Origin: Afipia massiliensis
GTDB taxonomy: Bacteria > Pseudomonadota > Alphaproteobacteria > Rhizobiales > Xanthobacteraceae
NCBI RefSeq assembly: GCF_001006325.2
Contig: NZ_LBIA02000001.1
Location: 1,179,501 to 1,243,500 of the forward strand
Reading direction: 5' to 3'
DNA length: 64,000 bases
The position numbers were made by a program, and so were the translations under genes. Of the stretch, positions 63,762 through 64,000 are shown piece after piece. The notes under the pieces are model-generated. The model saw only the letters and a list, made by a program, of their open reading frames with translations. It did no database searches and was not told where the DNA came from. The stretch's first letter is position 1. Every line of letters begins with the position of its first letter.

Positions 63762-64000
63762 GACCCGCCTCCGGCAAGGTCGGCGTCGCTTTCCGCGGCT
63801 TTCGCACGCTTGTCGCTCTTGCTCGTCTCGCTCTTGTACCACGAAAACAACGACGCCGCGGCAGACATGATGACGACCCCCGCGACGCTGACAAGGAAAT
63901 GCATCCATGCCCCGCCGGAGACTTCAGCAAGGACGAAATGTCCCGCAAATGCGAGAAAGACCCCGAGACAGAATATCTCCAGCGAATGCTGGCCGCACCG
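63758..64000 (-). CDS. opgC: OpgC-like membrane acyltransferase, C-terminal part
   Basis: The last 80 residues are visible; the gene enters from the right edge. The sequence GQHSLEIFCLGVFLAFAGHF followed by a second helix (WMHFLVSVAGVVIMSAAASLF) and a charged tail matches the C-terminus of OpgC proteins, which add succinyl groups to osmoregulated periplasmic glucans. Its stop overlaps the start of an SGNH gene (ATGA). The catalytic His region lies outside the window. Confidence 0.82.
   Translation of the reverse strand, partial: RCGQHSLEIFCLGVFLAFAGHFVLAEVSGGAWMHFLVSVAGVVIMSAAASLFSWYKSETSKSDKRAKAAESDADLAGGGS

Overview
The window reads as chromosomal DNA of an alphaproteobacterium of the Bradyrhizobium / Rhodopseudomonas / Afipia / Nitrobacter group (Nitrobacteraceae). 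The grounds are high GC, an aa3 oxidase cluster in the order ctaC-ctaD-ctaB-coxF-ctaG-ctaE-DUF983-surf1, a class I lysyl-tRNA synthetase, plant-type GshA, the long dCTP deaminase, a SAM-II riboswitch in front of metZ, OpgC, and two palindromic intergenic repeats of the kind common in these genomes. I see no prophage, transposase, CRISPR array or rRNA. The content is mostly core and soft-core metabolism.

Layout. 1-6.5 kb (minus): cytochrome c oxidase subunits II, I and III with assembly factors. 7-9.4 kb (plus): IalB-like protein, TldD, YjbR-like protein. 9.5-12.2 kb (minus): thioredoxin/CcdA pair, DUF6644/DUF6152 pair, PAN-domain protein. 12.4-15.1 kb: gshA and a divergent marR/gst pair. 15.2-20.7 kb (minus): fatty-acid beta-oxidation operon (acyl-CoA dehydrogenase, thiolase, FadJ-type protein). 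21-26.3 kb (plus): PodJ-like Sel1 protein, TauE exporter and TIGR02186 protein. 26.3-34.9 kb: the ligase-associated DNA repair set (pdeM, lhr, exonuclease, ligase), split by an ABC substrate-binding protein and a TPR-methyltransferase. 35-41 kb: DUF6460, MATE, pyrD, DUF952, S24 regulator, ybaK, lysS. 41-48 kb: membrane protein, amino-acid-type binding protein, a GT2 fused to a GspE_N/MshEN-like domain, Sco, a ClpP-like periplasmic protein and an FAD dehydrogenase. 48-52 kb: PRC barrel, panE-like reductase, OYE, and a truncated haemoglobin/Rrf2 module. 52-55 kb: tRNA-Gly(CCC), ogt, an AraC regulator with VOC and SRPBCC genes. 54.7-60.5 kb: degenerate REC-EAL protein, second MATE, AidB-like dehydrogenase, dcd. 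60.6-62 kb: SAM-II riboswitch and metZ. 62-64 kb (minus): opgC (partial) followed by two overlapping SGNH-hydrolase genes.

How genes work together. Sco at 45 kb probably serves CuA metallation of the oxidase encoded at the left end. GshA and the beta-class GST supply and use glutathione. The three fad genes form one beta-oxidation unit. The four repair genes are the known ligase-associated DNA-damage set. The haemoglobin, a small membrane protein and the NsrR-like Rrf2 regulator look like a nitrosative-stress unit.

The points I would look at first are the SGNH pair behind opgC, the GspE_N-GT2 fusion, the EAL protein that has lost its general base, and the REP-like element that supplies the pdeM start codon. 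All functional calls are from reading the sequence and from family knowledge; no searches were run.
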